DNA from: Rhodovarius crocodyli
GTDB lineage: Bacteria; Pseudomonadota; Alphaproteobacteria; Acetobacterales; Acetobacteraceae
Assembly (NCBI RefSeq): GCF_004005855.1
Contig: NZ_SACL01000001.1
Coordinates: forward strand, 310,001-374,000
Reading direction: 5' to 3'
Length of the DNA stretch: 64,000 nt
Shown here: in pieces, positions 38,252 to 46,513 of the stretch
Numbering within the stretch: position 1 is the first letter of the stretch
Layout: every line of letters begins with the position of its first letter
Notes under the pieces: generated by a model
The model's input: only the letters and a program-made list of their open reading frames with translations
Told to the model about the DNA's origin: nothing
Database searches by the model: none
Position numbers and translations under genes: made by a program

Positions 38252-39538
38252 ATGTCACTGAAGCCATCCGGTCTTTCCGCCGCCGCCAGGGCCGCTCTCC
38301 TGTCCCGCATCGCGCGCAAGGAGACGCCGCGCGGCAATGCCTCACCCGGCCGCGACTTCTCCACCCTGCCCGCCGCGCGCGACATCGCCATGGTGCGCGC
38401 CGGCGCCGAGCAGATGGAGATCCCGAACCCCTTCTTCCGCGCGCATGAGGGGGTGGCCGGCGGCCACAGCCGCATCGGCAACCGGGATCTGATCAATTTC
38501 TCCAGCTACAACTACCTGGGCCTGAACGGGGACCCGCGCGTCACCGCCGCCGCCAAGGCCGCGATCGACCGCTACGGTGTCTCGGCCTCCGCCTCGCGCA
38601 TCGCCTCCGGTGAGCGCCCGGCCCATGCCGAGCTGGAGGCGGCGCTAGCCGCGCATTACGGCGTGGAGGCCGCGCTGACCTTCGTGTCGGGCCATGCCAC
38701 CAACGTCACGGTCATCGGCAACCTGCTCGGCCCGCGCGACCTGATCGTGCACGACACGCTGGCGCACAACTCCGCCTCCGAGGGCATGCGCCTGTCGGGC
38801 GCGCGGCGCGTGGCCTTCCCGCACAATGACTGGCGCGCGGCGGAACGCGAGCTCGCCTCCCAGCGCCGCCGCCACACGCGGGCGCTGATCTATATCGAGG
38901 GCCACTACTCCATGGACGGCGACATGCCGGACCTGGCCCGCTTCGTGGAGATGGCCGAGGCGCATGACGCCTGGCTGATGGTGGATGAGGCGCATGCGCT
39001 GGGCGTGCTGGGCGCCACCGGCCACGGCATCGCCGAACAGCAGGGCGTCGACCCGAAGCGCGTCGATATCTGGATGGGCACGCTGTCCAAGGCGCTGTCG
39101 GGCTGCGGCGGCTATATCGCGGGCAATGCCATGCTGATCGACATCCTGAAGCATTCCGCCCCGGGCTTCGTCTATTCGGTCGGCATGCCGCCCGCCGTCG
39201 CCGCCGCCTCGCTGGAAAGCCTGCGCATCATGCAGGCCGAGCCCTGGCGGGTGGAGAAGCTGCAGCGCATGGCCACCCTGTTCCGGGACGAGGCGCGCCG
39301 GCGCGGCTTCGATGTCGGCGCCTCCGCGGGGCTCGGCATCGTGCCGGTGGTGCTGGGGTCCTCCATCAAGGCGGGCCGCGTCTCCGCCGCGCTGTTCGAG
39401 GCGGGGGTGAACGTGCAGCCCGTGCTGTACCCCATCGTGCCCGAGGGCGGCGCCCGCCTGCGCTTCTTCATCAGCGCCGAGCACGAGGAGGCCGACATCA
39501 TCCGCACGCTGGAGGCGCTGTCGGCCGCGTGCGCCTAG
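38252..39538 (+). CDS. Alpha-oxoamine synthase family PLP enzyme (RkpG/AONS/SPT-like)
   Basis: 428 aa. A family-atypical N-terminal extension of about 75 residues precedes the fold-type I core: FSSYNYLGLNGDPRV, the ASASRIASGERPAHAELEA block, VDEAHALGVLGATGHG (His about 248) and the PLP lysine in TLSKALSGCGGY (about 277). Such enzymes condense an acyl-CoA or acyl-ACP with an amino acid. Biotin synthesis is unlikely, as no bio genes are near. The next two genes overlap or follow closely and include a KpsS-like protein, which points to capsule lipid-anchor synthesis as in rhizobial RkpG. The 74-bp upstream gap is AT-richer and may hold a promoter. Confidence 0.85.
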   Translation: MSLKPSGLSAAARAALLSRIARKETPRGNASPGRDFSTLPAARDIAMVRAGAEQMEIPNPFFRAHEGVAGGHSRIGNRDLINFSSYNYLGLNGDPRVTAAAKAAIDRYGVSASASRIASGERPAHAELEAALAAHYGVEAALTFVSGHATNVTVIGNLLGPRDLIVHDTLAHNSASEGMRLSGARRVAFPHNDWRAAERELASQRRRHTRALIYIEGHYSMDGDMPDLARFVEMAEAHDAWLMVDEAHALGVLGATGHGIAEQQGVDPKRVDIWMGTLSKALSGCGGYIAGNAMLIDILKHSAPGFVYSVGMPPAVAAASLESLRIMQAEPWRVEKLQRMATLFRDEARRRGFDVGASAGLGIVPVVLGSSIKAGRVSAALFEAGVNVQPVLYPIVPEGGARLRFFISAEHEEADIIRTLEALSAACA

Positions 39539-40314
39539 CCCTCCTCACCCTGGAGAGCCTGGCGAGCGCGGAGGCGGTGCATGCCTTCGTCGCGGCCGAC
39601 CCGGCGCGCATCGCCATGGTCGGCATCAGCGATCCGCACCGCCCCGCCATGGGCGGCATGGCCGGGCAGATGGCACGCCACCTGCGCCGATCCGGGCTGG
39701 GCTTCCTGCCATATCTGGCGGTGAACTTCTCGCTGCCCGGGCTGTTGCGGCGCCAGGGCCGGCTCTCGGACCTGTGCCGCGCGCATCGCATCCCCACGCG
39801 CTGGGTGCGCGATGTGAACGGCGCCGATACGGCTGCCGCCATCCGCGACAGCGGGGCGGATCTGATCCTGTGCTTCCACTTCGACCAGATCCTGTCGCCG
39901 CAGACCCTGGCACTGACGCCGCTCGGCGGGCTGAACGTGCATCCCTCGCTGCTGCCCCGCCACCGCGGCCCCATTCCCACCTTCCATGCGCTGTGCGACG
40001 GCGACACGGGCGTGTCCGTCCATGTGCTGGCGCCGCGCATCGATGCGGGCGCCGTGGTCGCCCAGAAGGCCGTGCCGCTGCCCCCCGGCACCAGCGCCGG
40101 CGAGGCCGCACGCCGCCTGCACCTGGCCGCCCTGCCGCTGCTGGAACAGGCGCTGGCACGCCTTCCCGTGCCTGCCGCGGAGACGGGGCCGCTGCTGCCC
40201 TACTGCCCCTTCCCGGACCGCGCGGCGCTGCGGCGCGCCCGGTCCCGAGGCGTGCGGCTGACGCGCGCGGCCGATGCCTGGCGCGCCCTGCGCGCCCCGG
40301 CCCGCGGCTGGTAG
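39529..40314 (+). CDS. Formyltransferase-fold protein (GART/Fmt-like)
   Basis: 261 aa. It has the formyltransferase core: GLNVHPSLLPRHRGPIPTFHAL (Asn/His about 138-140), the GDTGVSVHVLAPRIDAGAVVAQ block (Asp about 168) and a short C-terminal tail lacking a clear tRNA-binding domain. It presumably transfers formyl from 10-formyl-THF to an amine. Fmt is unlikely because of the short tail and the genomic setting. The GTG start at 39529 lies inside the preceding gene (10-bp overlap), so translation is coupled. It probably N-formylates an amino sugar or an amino-lipid made by the neighbour, but the substrate is unknown. Confidence 0.75.
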   Translation: MRLALLTLESLASAEAVHAFVAADPARIAMVGISDPHRPAMGGMAGQMARHLRRSGLGFLPYLAVNFSLPGLLRRQGRLSDLCRAHRIPTRWVRDVNGADTAAAIRDSGADLILCFHFDQILSPQTLALTPLGGLNVHPSLLPRHRGPIPTFHALCDGDTGVSVHVLAPRIDAGAVVAQKAVPLPPGTSAGEAARRLHLAALPLLEQALARLPVPAAETGPLLPYCPFPDRAALRRARSRGVRLTRAADAWRALRAPARGW

Positions 40315-40318
40315 CACC

Positions 40319-41530
40319 ATGACCGAACGCCGCATCCTGTTCCTGCAGGGGCCGATCTCACCCTTCTTCTGGCGGCTGGGGCAGGCGCTGGCGGCGCGCG
40401 GCCACATCGTCAGCCGGATCAATGTCTGCCTGGGCGACCGCATCTTCTGGCCCGGCCCCGCCACGGATTATGCCGGGCGCCTGCGGGACTGGCCGGGCTT
40501 CATCGCGGACTACCTGGACCGGGAGCGCATCACGGACATCCTGCTGCTGGGTGAGCAGCGGCCCTATCACCGCATCGCCATCGCGGCCGCCCGGCAGCGC
40601 GGCATCCAGGTGGCCGTGACGGATTTCGGCTACATCCGCCCCGACTGGATCATCCTGGAACGCGACGGCATGAACCGGGACAGCCACTTCCCGCGTGATC
40701 CCGCCGCCATCATGGAACTGGCGCGCGAGCTGCCGCCCGTGGACTGGACCACGCGCTACCAGGATGATTTCCCCACCCAGGCCCGCTGGGACATGCTGTT
40801 CCACCTGGCGAACATGGCACCCTGGCCGTTTCCGCATTTCGAGCGCTTCCTGAAGTTCCACCCGATCCCGACCTACATCGCCACCGGCTGGCATCTGCTG
40901 ATGCGGAAGCTAGAAGGCCGCCGCGCCCGCAGCGTGCTGCAGGCCTTCCCGTCCAGCGCGCCCTTCTGGATCTATGCGATGCAGATGGAGACCGACTACT
41001 CCATCCGTGCCTACAGCCCCTATCCGGACATGGACACGCCGATCGAGGAAGCCATCCAGGCCTTCGCGCAGGGCGCCCCGGCCGACAGCCACCTGATCGT
41101 CAAGGTTCACCCGCTCGACCCCGGGCTGAAGCGCTGGCGCTTCCGCATCGGGCGCATCGCGGCCCGCCATGGGGTGGCCGGGCGCGTGCATTATTTCGGG
41201 ACAGGCCGGCTGGATGACCTGATCGTCGCGAGCCAAGGCGTGATAACGGTGAACAGCACGGTGGGCATCCGCGCGTTGCAGCTCGGCCAGCGGGTGCATG
41301 CGCAGGGGGAGGCGATCTACCGCATCCAGGGCCTGTCGCATCTGGGCCGGCTGCGGGATTTCTGGACATCACCCCTGCCCGACCCTGCGCTGGCCGACGC
41401 CTTCCTGCGCTGCCTGGCGCACTGCCTGCATGTGCGGGGGGTCTATTACGCGGAACCCGGCCTGACGGTTGCGGTGGAAGGGGCAGCGGAGCGGATCGAC
41501 AGGGACATGCTCAACCAGCCCATGGTGTGA
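40319..41530 (+). CDS. KpsS-like capsule polysaccharide protein
   Basis: 403 aa. ERRILFLQGPISPFFWRLGQALAARGH begins the N-terminal half. The C-terminal half has HLIVKVHPLDPG (about 258-269) and VITVNSTVGIRALQLGQRV (about 305-323), which match the Kdo transferase-like (KpsS/KpsC) domain used to start the poly-Kdo linker on phosphatidylglycerol. It follows the formyltransferase gene by 4 bp. No KpsC, KpsM or KpsT is nearby, so the rest of the capsule genes lie elsewhere or this protein acts alone. Confidence 0.82.
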   Translation: MTERRILFLQGPISPFFWRLGQALAARGHIVSRINVCLGDRIFWPGPATDYAGRLRDWPGFIADYLDRERITDILLLGEQRPYHRIAIAAARQRGIQVAVTDFGYIRPDWIILERDGMNRDSHFPRDPAAIMELARELPPVDWTTRYQDDFPTQARWDMLFHLANMAPWPFPHFERFLKFHPIPTYIATGWHLLMRKLEGRRARSVLQAFPSSAPFWIYAMQMETDYSIRAYSPYPDMDTPIEEAIQAFAQGAPADSHLIVKVHPLDPGLKRWRFRIGRIAARHGVAGRVHYFGTGRLDDLIVASQGVITVNSTVGIRALQLGQRVHAQGEAIYRIQGLSHLGRLRDFWTSPLPDPALADAFLRCLAHCLHVRGVYYAEPGLTVAVEGAAERIDRDMLNQPMV

Positions 41531-41545
41531 GGCGGCGCTTTCCAG

Positions 41546-41557
41546 ATTTGATCAAAT
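41546..41557. promoter_or_regulatory. Palindrome upstream of GntR gene
   Basis: Perfect 12-bp palindrome ATTTGATCAAAT. It overlaps a possible -35 TTGATC (41548-41553), N17, TATCGG -10 (41571-41576). It lies 42 bp before the GTG of the GntR gene and would suit autoregulation. Confidence 0.55.
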
Positions 41558-41598
41558 CGATGATTGACTCTATCGGCTGATCGACCAAAGCTGGCGGC

Positions 41599-42294
41599 GT
41601 GGACAGCACCGAGCCCTCACAGCTGCCTTTCGGCAGCACCGTCTACCAGCGCCTGCATGAGCTGCTGCGCAACGAGATCCTCTCCGGCGCGCTCGCCCCC
41701 GGCAGCCGCCTCAAGATCGCGGAGATCGCGGCCCGCCACGGCCTGAGCCAGATGCCCGTGCGCGAAGCCCTGCAACAGCTTCAGGGCGAGGGGCTGGTGG
41801 TGCTGCTGCCCAATCGCGGCGCCACCGTCCGCCGCATGGATGCCCGCTTCCTGGGCCAGATCTTCGCGATCCGGGAGGCGCTGGAATGCATGCTGACCGC
41901 CGAGGCGGCATTGCTGATCGATGCCCCCACCCTGGCGGCGCTGCGCGTGATGCAGCGGCAGTTCGACCAGGCCGCCGCGCGCGACGACCACCAGGCGGCC
42001 TCCGCGCTCAACCGCGATTTCCACCGCATCATCCTGGCCGTGCCCGGCAATGACGAGGCGCTGCGCCTGATCGACGTGCATTCCGGGCTGATCAAGGCGT
42101 TCCGCTCGCGCTTCGGCTATGGCCCAGGCCGCCTGGCCACCGTCAGCGTCGACCACCACGCGCTGATCGACGCCCTGGCCGCGCGTGACGCCGAAACCGC
42201 CCGAACCCTGTCCGCGCGGCACCTGCGTGAGGCACGGGACGATCTGGTGGCCGCCCTGGAAGCACAGGAGGACGCGGCCCGCCTGGCTGTCTGA
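41599..42294 (+). CDS. GntR family regulator (FadR/FCD type)
   Basis: 231 aa from a GTG start. Winged helix: LRNEILSGALAPGSRLKIAEIAARH, SQMPVREALQQLQGEGLV (about 20-70). FCD domain: IFAIREALECMLTAEAA, LNRDFHRIILAVPG and VDHHALIDALAARDAETA. It stands at the head of a run with a Bug receptor and an enolase-superfamily enzyme, so it probably answers to a sugar acid or related carboxylate. A palindromic operator lies just upstream. Confidence 0.88.
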   Translation: MDSTEPSQLPFGSTVYQRLHELLRNEILSGALAPGSRLKIAEIAARHGLSQMPVREALQQLQGEGLVVLLPNRGATVRRMDARFLGQIFAIREALECMLTAEAALLIDAPTLAALRVMQRQFDQAAARDDHQAASALNRDFHRIILAVPGNDEALRLIDVHSGLIKAFRSRFGYGPGRLATVSVDHHALIDALAARDAETARTLSARHLREARDDLVAALEAQEDAARLAV

Positions 42295-42340
42295 ACAGCG
42301 CACCGGCCCCGGCAAGAGGGCAAGGCGCTTTGGAGGAAAC

Positions 42341-43297
42341 ATGGAACGACGCCACTTCATCGTCGCGGGCGCAGCGCTCGCGATGCCTGCCGTCACGCGC
42401 GCGGCGGTGCCGAACGTGCCGGTGGAAATCCGGCTCTATGTCGGCTTCGCGGCCGGCGGCGCCACCGACCTGCTGGCCCGCCGCCTGCAACCGCTGCTGG
42501 AACGGCGCGGCCATCGGCTGGTGATCGACAACGTGCCGGGCGGGGGCTCCACCATCGCGCTGAACCGCGTGGCGCTCTCCCCGCCCGATGGCCGCACGCT
42601 GGGCTTCGCCTCGGGCGGGCTGCTCTCGCTGGTCGCCAGCGGCGAGGTGCCGCTGCGGCTGAACCAGTTCACCAACCTGGTCCGCATCTCGCAGGACCCC
42701 GCGATCCTGGTGGTGGGCAACAACAGCCCGATCCGCACGCTGGACGATTTGATCGCGGCGATCCGGGCCGCGCGCGGCTCCTTCTCGGCCGCCGCGGCCG
42801 GGGCGGAGGGCTCGCTCGGCCACCTGAACCTCAATGCCTTCGTCCAGTCGATCGGGGGCGAGTACATCTACGTCGCCTATTCGGGCGCCTCGCGCATCGC
42901 CAATGAGCTGATGGGCGGGCATCTGGGCGTCGGCCTGGTGAAGCCCGCCGACGTGTTCGGCCAGATCCGCAGCGGGGAGTTGCGCCCGATCGTGCAGTTC
43001 GCCGACGAACGCCTGCGGCAGATGCCCGACGTGCCCACCACGGCCGAGCGCGGCATCAATGTCTTCCCGCACGGCAAGATGGTGCAGATGACCTATCTCG
43101 TCGGCCCGGCGGGTGTGCCCGCGCCGGTGCAGCAGGGGCTGATTTCCCTGTTCCGGGAGGCCGTGCTCTCCCCCGAATTCCAGGCCTCGGCCAATGAGGA
43201 TGCCTTCCTGGCCGACGGCATCCACGGCGCGCCGCTGGAAGCCGCCGTGGACGAGATGTTCCGCGGCTTCCAGGCCGCCTACGCCCGCATGCGCTGA
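42341..43297 (+). CDS. Bug/TctC family periplasmic receptor
   Basis: 318 aa. It begins MERRHFIVAGAALAMPAVTRAAV, a Tat-like or Sec signal. The mature protein has the Bug-family pattern: GFAAGGATDLLARRL, NVPGGGSTIALNRVA, a VYIVPVS-like segment replaced by FTNLVRISQDPAILVVG, and a VPTTAERG block near residue 236. GGAGG precedes the ATG. Bug receptors bind carboxylates for tripartite tricarboxylate transporters. No TctA/TctB partner is in the window. The adjacent dehydratase suggests a sugar acid ligand. Confidence 0.88.
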   Translation: MERRHFIVAGAALAMPAVTRAAVPNVPVEIRLYVGFAAGGATDLLARRLQPLLERRGHRLVIDNVPGGGSTIALNRVALSPPDGRTLGFASGGLLSLVASGEVPLRLNQFTNLVRISQDPAILVVGNNSPIRTLDDLIAAIRAARGSFSAAAAGAEGSLGHLNLNAFVQSIGGEYIYVAYSGASRIANELMGGHLGVGLVKPADVFGQIRSGELRPIVQFADERLRQMPDVPTTAERGINVFPHGKMVQMTYLVGPAGVPAPVQQGLISLFREAVLSPEFQASANEDAFLADGIHGAPLEAAVDEMFRGFQAAYARMR

Positions 43298-43308
43298 AGG
43301 ATCCATCC

Positions 43309-44475
43309 ATGAAGATCACCAATGTCAGCGTCTATCGCGCGCCCATGACCGCGATGAAGGAGGGTGCGGCCCACGCCGTGCTGCTGGTGCGGATCGAGAC
43401 CGACGAAGGCATCAGCGGCGCGGGCGAGATCGGCCTGGCCTATGGCGCCGGCGGCAGCGGCGCCGCGCAGATCGTGCTGGAGCTGGCGCGCGCCCATGTC
43501 ATCGGCCGCGACCCGATGCGCACGGAGGCGATCTTCGACGCCATGCGCCGCAAGACCTTCTGGGGCCATGTGCCGGGCCCCATCTTCGGCGCGGCGGTCA
43601 GCGCGATCGACGAGGCGCTGTGGGACATCAAGGGCAAGGCCATGAGCCAACCCGTGCATGTACTGCTGGGCGGCGCCTGCCGCGACGAGCTGCGCCTGTA
43701 CTGCAACGGCTGGTACCGCAGCCGCACGACGCCCGAGGCCTATGCCGAGGCCGCGCGGGACGTGGTGGCGCGCGGCTTCGACGCCATGAAGTTCGATCCG
43801 ATGAAGCTGGATGCCGCCGGCAAGTCCGCCCACCCCAACCGCCGGCTGGAACGCCCGCTGGAGAACCTGGCCGCCGCCCGGGTGGAGGCGGTGCGCGAGG
43901 CGGTAGGCCCCGACATCGACATCCTGGTCGAGCTGCACGGCAATATCTGGCCGATGGACGCCATCCGCTTCGGCAAGCGCATCGCCCACACCAACCCGCT
44001 GTTCATGGAGGAAGTGGCCGACGCCGAGGACGCCGAGGCGGCCCGCCAGGTGGCCGAGGGCTGCGGCCTGGCCATCGCGGGCGGCGAACGGCTGTGCACG
44101 CCCATCGAGTTCCGCCGCTTCTTCGAGCTGCGGGCGCTGTCGGTCGCGCAGCCGGACATGGGCATCGCGGGCGGTTTCACCGGGGTGCGCGCCATCGCGG
44201 CGCTGGCGGCGGCGCATGGCGTGTACATCCAGCCGCACAACTGCGGCGGGCCGATCTCCACCGCCGCCTGCCTGCATTTGTCCTTCTCGATCACCAACTT
44301 CCTGATCCAGGAGATCTTCCCGGTCTGGCCGGAGGATGACCGCCTGGACCTGGTGGACGCCCCTTACGAGAAGCAGGTCAGGAACGGCCGCATGCCCCTG
44401 CCCAGCCGGCCGGGGCTGGGGGTGGAGCTGAACATGGACTACCTGAAGCGGCTGGATTGCCTGACGGCGGTTTAG
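43309..44475 (+). CDS. Enolase-superfamily sugar-acid dehydratase (MR/MLE family)
   Basis: 388 aa. Mandelate racemase/muconate-lactonising fold: AMKFDPMKL (KxD-type segment, about 160), metal ligands in ILVELHG (about 207), FMEEV (about 233) and AGGERL (about 260), and QPHNCGGPIS near 308. The pattern resembles the galactonate-dehydratase branch, which removes water from acid sugars; the exact substrate is open. Its start follows the Bug receptor stop by 11 bp. The stop overlaps the convergent second Bug gene by 4 bp. Confidence 0.88.
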   Translation: MKITNVSVYRAPMTAMKEGAAHAVLLVRIETDEGISGAGEIGLAYGAGGSGAAQIVLELARAHVIGRDPMRTEAIFDAMRRKTFWGHVPGPIFGAAVSAIDEALWDIKGKAMSQPVHVLLGGACRDELRLYCNGWYRSRTTPEAYAEAARDVVARGFDAMKFDPMKLDAAGKSAHPNRRLERPLENLAAARVEAVREAVGPDIDILVELHGNIWPMDAIRFGKRIAHTNPLFMEEVADAEDAEAARQVAEGCGLAIAGGERLCTPIEFRRFFELRALSVAQPDMGIAGGFTGVRAIAALAAAHGVYIQPHNCGGPISTAACLHLSFSITNFLIQEIFPVWPEDDRLDLVDAPYEKQVRNGRMPLPSRPGLGVELNMDYLKRLDCLTAV

Positions 44476-45440
44476 CCGGCTTCGATCCCGGCCTCTCGCA
44501 CCAGCTGGGCCATGGCCGTCCGCTGCTCGACGACATAGCGGGCGAATTCGGCGGGCGGCGTGCCGACCGGCATGGCGCCCAGCGCCTCCAGCCGGGCCTT
44601 CACCGCGCTGTCGGCCAGCGCCGCCTGCATGGCCTGGTAGATGCGCGCGGTGGCTGCCTCGGGCAGGCCGGCCGGCGCATACAGGCCGTTCCACTCATTC
44701 AGCTCATAGCCGGGGAAGCCCTGCTCCGCGACGGTCGGCACGTCAGGCAGGGAGGCGATGCGACGCGCGGTGCTCACGGCGAAGGCCTTCACCCGCCCCT
44801 CCCGCACCAGCTGCAGCGAGGAGGAGACAGTGCCGAACACGAAGGCCACATTGCCCGCGATCACATCCGGGATGGCCGCGGTGCCGCCACGATAGGGCAC
44901 ATGTTCCATCCGCAGCCCGGCGCGCTGGCACAGCAGGGCGGCGGCCAGATGCGCTGCCGTCGCATTGCCCGAGGAACCATAGGGCGTGCCCGCCGGCAGC
45001 GTCTTCAGATGTGCGATGTATTCCTGAAGCGTGCGCCCCGGCGCCGATACCGGCGCGATCATGATCTGCGGCAGCACCACGATCTGGCTGATGGGGGTGA
45101 AGGCGGTGGAGTAGTCGAAGGGCAGGTTGCGGATCAGCGCCGGGTTCACGGTATGCGCCATGGCATCGACCATGATGGTGTGGCCGTCGGCCGGAGAACG
45201 CGCCAGTTCCGCGGCCCCCAGGGACCCGCCGGCGCCCGCACGGTTATCAACCGCCACCGCCTGGCCCAGCGCCGCCCCCATGGGCCCGGCCAGCAGCCGC
45301 GCCGTGGTGTCCACGCCGCCACCAGGGGAATAGGGGGCGATCATGCGGATGGACCGGGTCGGCGCCCAGCCCTGGGCCATGGCGGGTGCGGCAAGCAGCG
45401 CAGGCGCCGCTAACAGCGCGCGGCGGGAAATGAACGTCAT
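44472..45440 (-). CDS. Bug/TctC family periplasmic receptor
   Basis: 322 aa. MTFISRRALLAAPALLAAPAMAQG is the signal peptide, followed by RMIAPYSPGGGVDTTARLL, VDNRAGAGGSLGAAEL and VPTVAEQGFPGYELNEWNGL, the Bug pattern. ATG 45440 has GGAGGATAAC upstream. It lies alone on the minus strand, convergent with the dehydratase gene. The ligand is unknown. Confidence 0.88.
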   Translation of the reverse strand: MTFISRRALLAAPALLAAPAMAQGWAPTRSIRMIAPYSPGGGVDTTARLLAGPMGAALGQAVAVDNRAGAGGSLGAAELARSPADGHTIMVDAMAHTVNPALIRNLPFDYSTAFTPISQIVVLPQIMIAPVSAPGRTLQEYIAHLKTLPAGTPYGSSGNATAAHLAAALLCQRAGLRMEHVPYRGGTAAIPDVIAGNVAFVFGTVSSSLQLVREGRVKAFAVSTARRIASLPDVPTVAEQGFPGYELNEWNGLYAPAGLPEAATARIYQAMQAALADSAVKARLEALGAMPVGTPPAEFARYVVEQRTAMAQLVREAGIEAG

Positions 45441-45541
45441 GTTATCCTCCATTGCGGCACGCTTGCCCGTGGGGCGCCTCTCGCGCAAGTGATATCCGCG
45501 CGGCGCATGCGCGCCCGCCCAGAAACCGGGTATGATGGGGC

Positions 45542-46510
45542 ATGACTGTCCAGAACATTACCGTCCAGTCCGGCGACGCGGGCATCCGGCTCGATCGCTG
45601 GTTCCGCCGGCACTATCCCGCCCTGACACAGGGCGCGCTCCAGAAGATGCTGCGCAGCGGCCAGATCCGCGTCGACGGCGCACGGGCCGAGGCCAATACC
45701 AGGCTGGAAACCGGCCAGGACGTGCGCGTGCCGCCCATGCCGACCGCCCCCGCCCCGATCCGCCCGCGCGTCAGCGAGGAAGACCAGGCCTTCATGGAAT
45801 CCCTGGTGCTGTACCGGGATGCCAGCGTGATCGTGCTGAACAAGCCGCATGGGCTGCCGGTGCAGGGCGGCCCCGGCATCACGCGCCATGTCGATGGCCT
45901 GCTGGATGCGCTGGCGCATGAGGATGAGCGCCCGCGCCTGGTGCACCGGCTGGACAAGGACACTTCCGGCGTGCTGGTCCTGGGCCGCACGGCGCAGGCG
46001 GCGGCGGCACTCGCCAATTCCTTCCGTGGCCGGGACGCGAAGAAGACCTATTGGGCCGTGGTGGTGGGCCAGCCCGAAATCCAGGGCGGCCGCATCAACC
46101 TGCCGCTGAAGCGTGAGGGCGGCGCGCGCGGGGAGCGCACCGTCGTCGCCCAGCCCGCCGACAAGGCCGGCCAGTTCGCCATCACCGACTACGACACGCT
46201 GGAAGTCGCCCGCCGCCGTGTGGCGCTGCTGGAAATGCGCCCGATGACCGGCCGAACCCACCAGCTGCGCGTTCATGCCGCCGAGGCCCTGAAATGCCCG
46301 ATCCTCGGCGACGGCAAATATGGCGGCGAGGATGCGCATCTGGAGGAACTGCCGCATGAGCTGCACCTGCATTCCCGCGCCCTGTCCATCCCGCACCCCG
46401 AGGGCGGCATGCTGGAGGTCGCGGCCGGGCTGCCGCCGCACATGCTGGAGACCTTCCGCTTCTTCGACTTCCCGAACCCGGTCCCAGCCAAGCCGCGCTG
46501 GAGGCGCTGA
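45542..46510 (+). CDS. RluA family 23S rRNA pseudouridine synthase
   Basis: 322 aa. An S4-type RNA-binding N-terminus (RLDRWFRRHYPALTQGALQKMLRSGQIRVDG) precedes the catalytic domain with VIVLNKPHGLPVQ and RLVHRLDKDTSGVLVLGR (catalytic Asp about 138). It resembles RluC more than RluD. It modifies uridines in 23S rRNA. The next gene begins 3 bp after its stop, so these housekeeping genes run as an operon to 49931. Confidence 0.92.
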   Translation: MTVQNITVQSGDAGIRLDRWFRRHYPALTQGALQKMLRSGQIRVDGARAEANTRLETGQDVRVPPMPTAPAPIRPRVSEEDQAFMESLVLYRDASVIVLNKPHGLPVQGGPGITRHVDGLLDALAHEDERPRLVHRLDKDTSGVLVLGRTAQAAAALANSFRGRDAKKTYWAVVVGQPEIQGGRINLPLKREGGARGERTVVAQPADKAGQFAITDYDTLEVARRRVALLEMRPMTGRTHQLRVHAAEALKCPILGDGKYGGEDAHLEELPHELHLHSRALSIPHPEGGMLEVAAGLPPHMLETFRFFDFPNPVPAKPRWRR

Positions 46511-46513
46511 AGC

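Noticed and set aside
38252-39538. Biotin synthesis role (BioF)
   Set aside because: The N-terminal extension and capsule-like neighbours, with no bio genes, make another oxoamine synthase role more likely.
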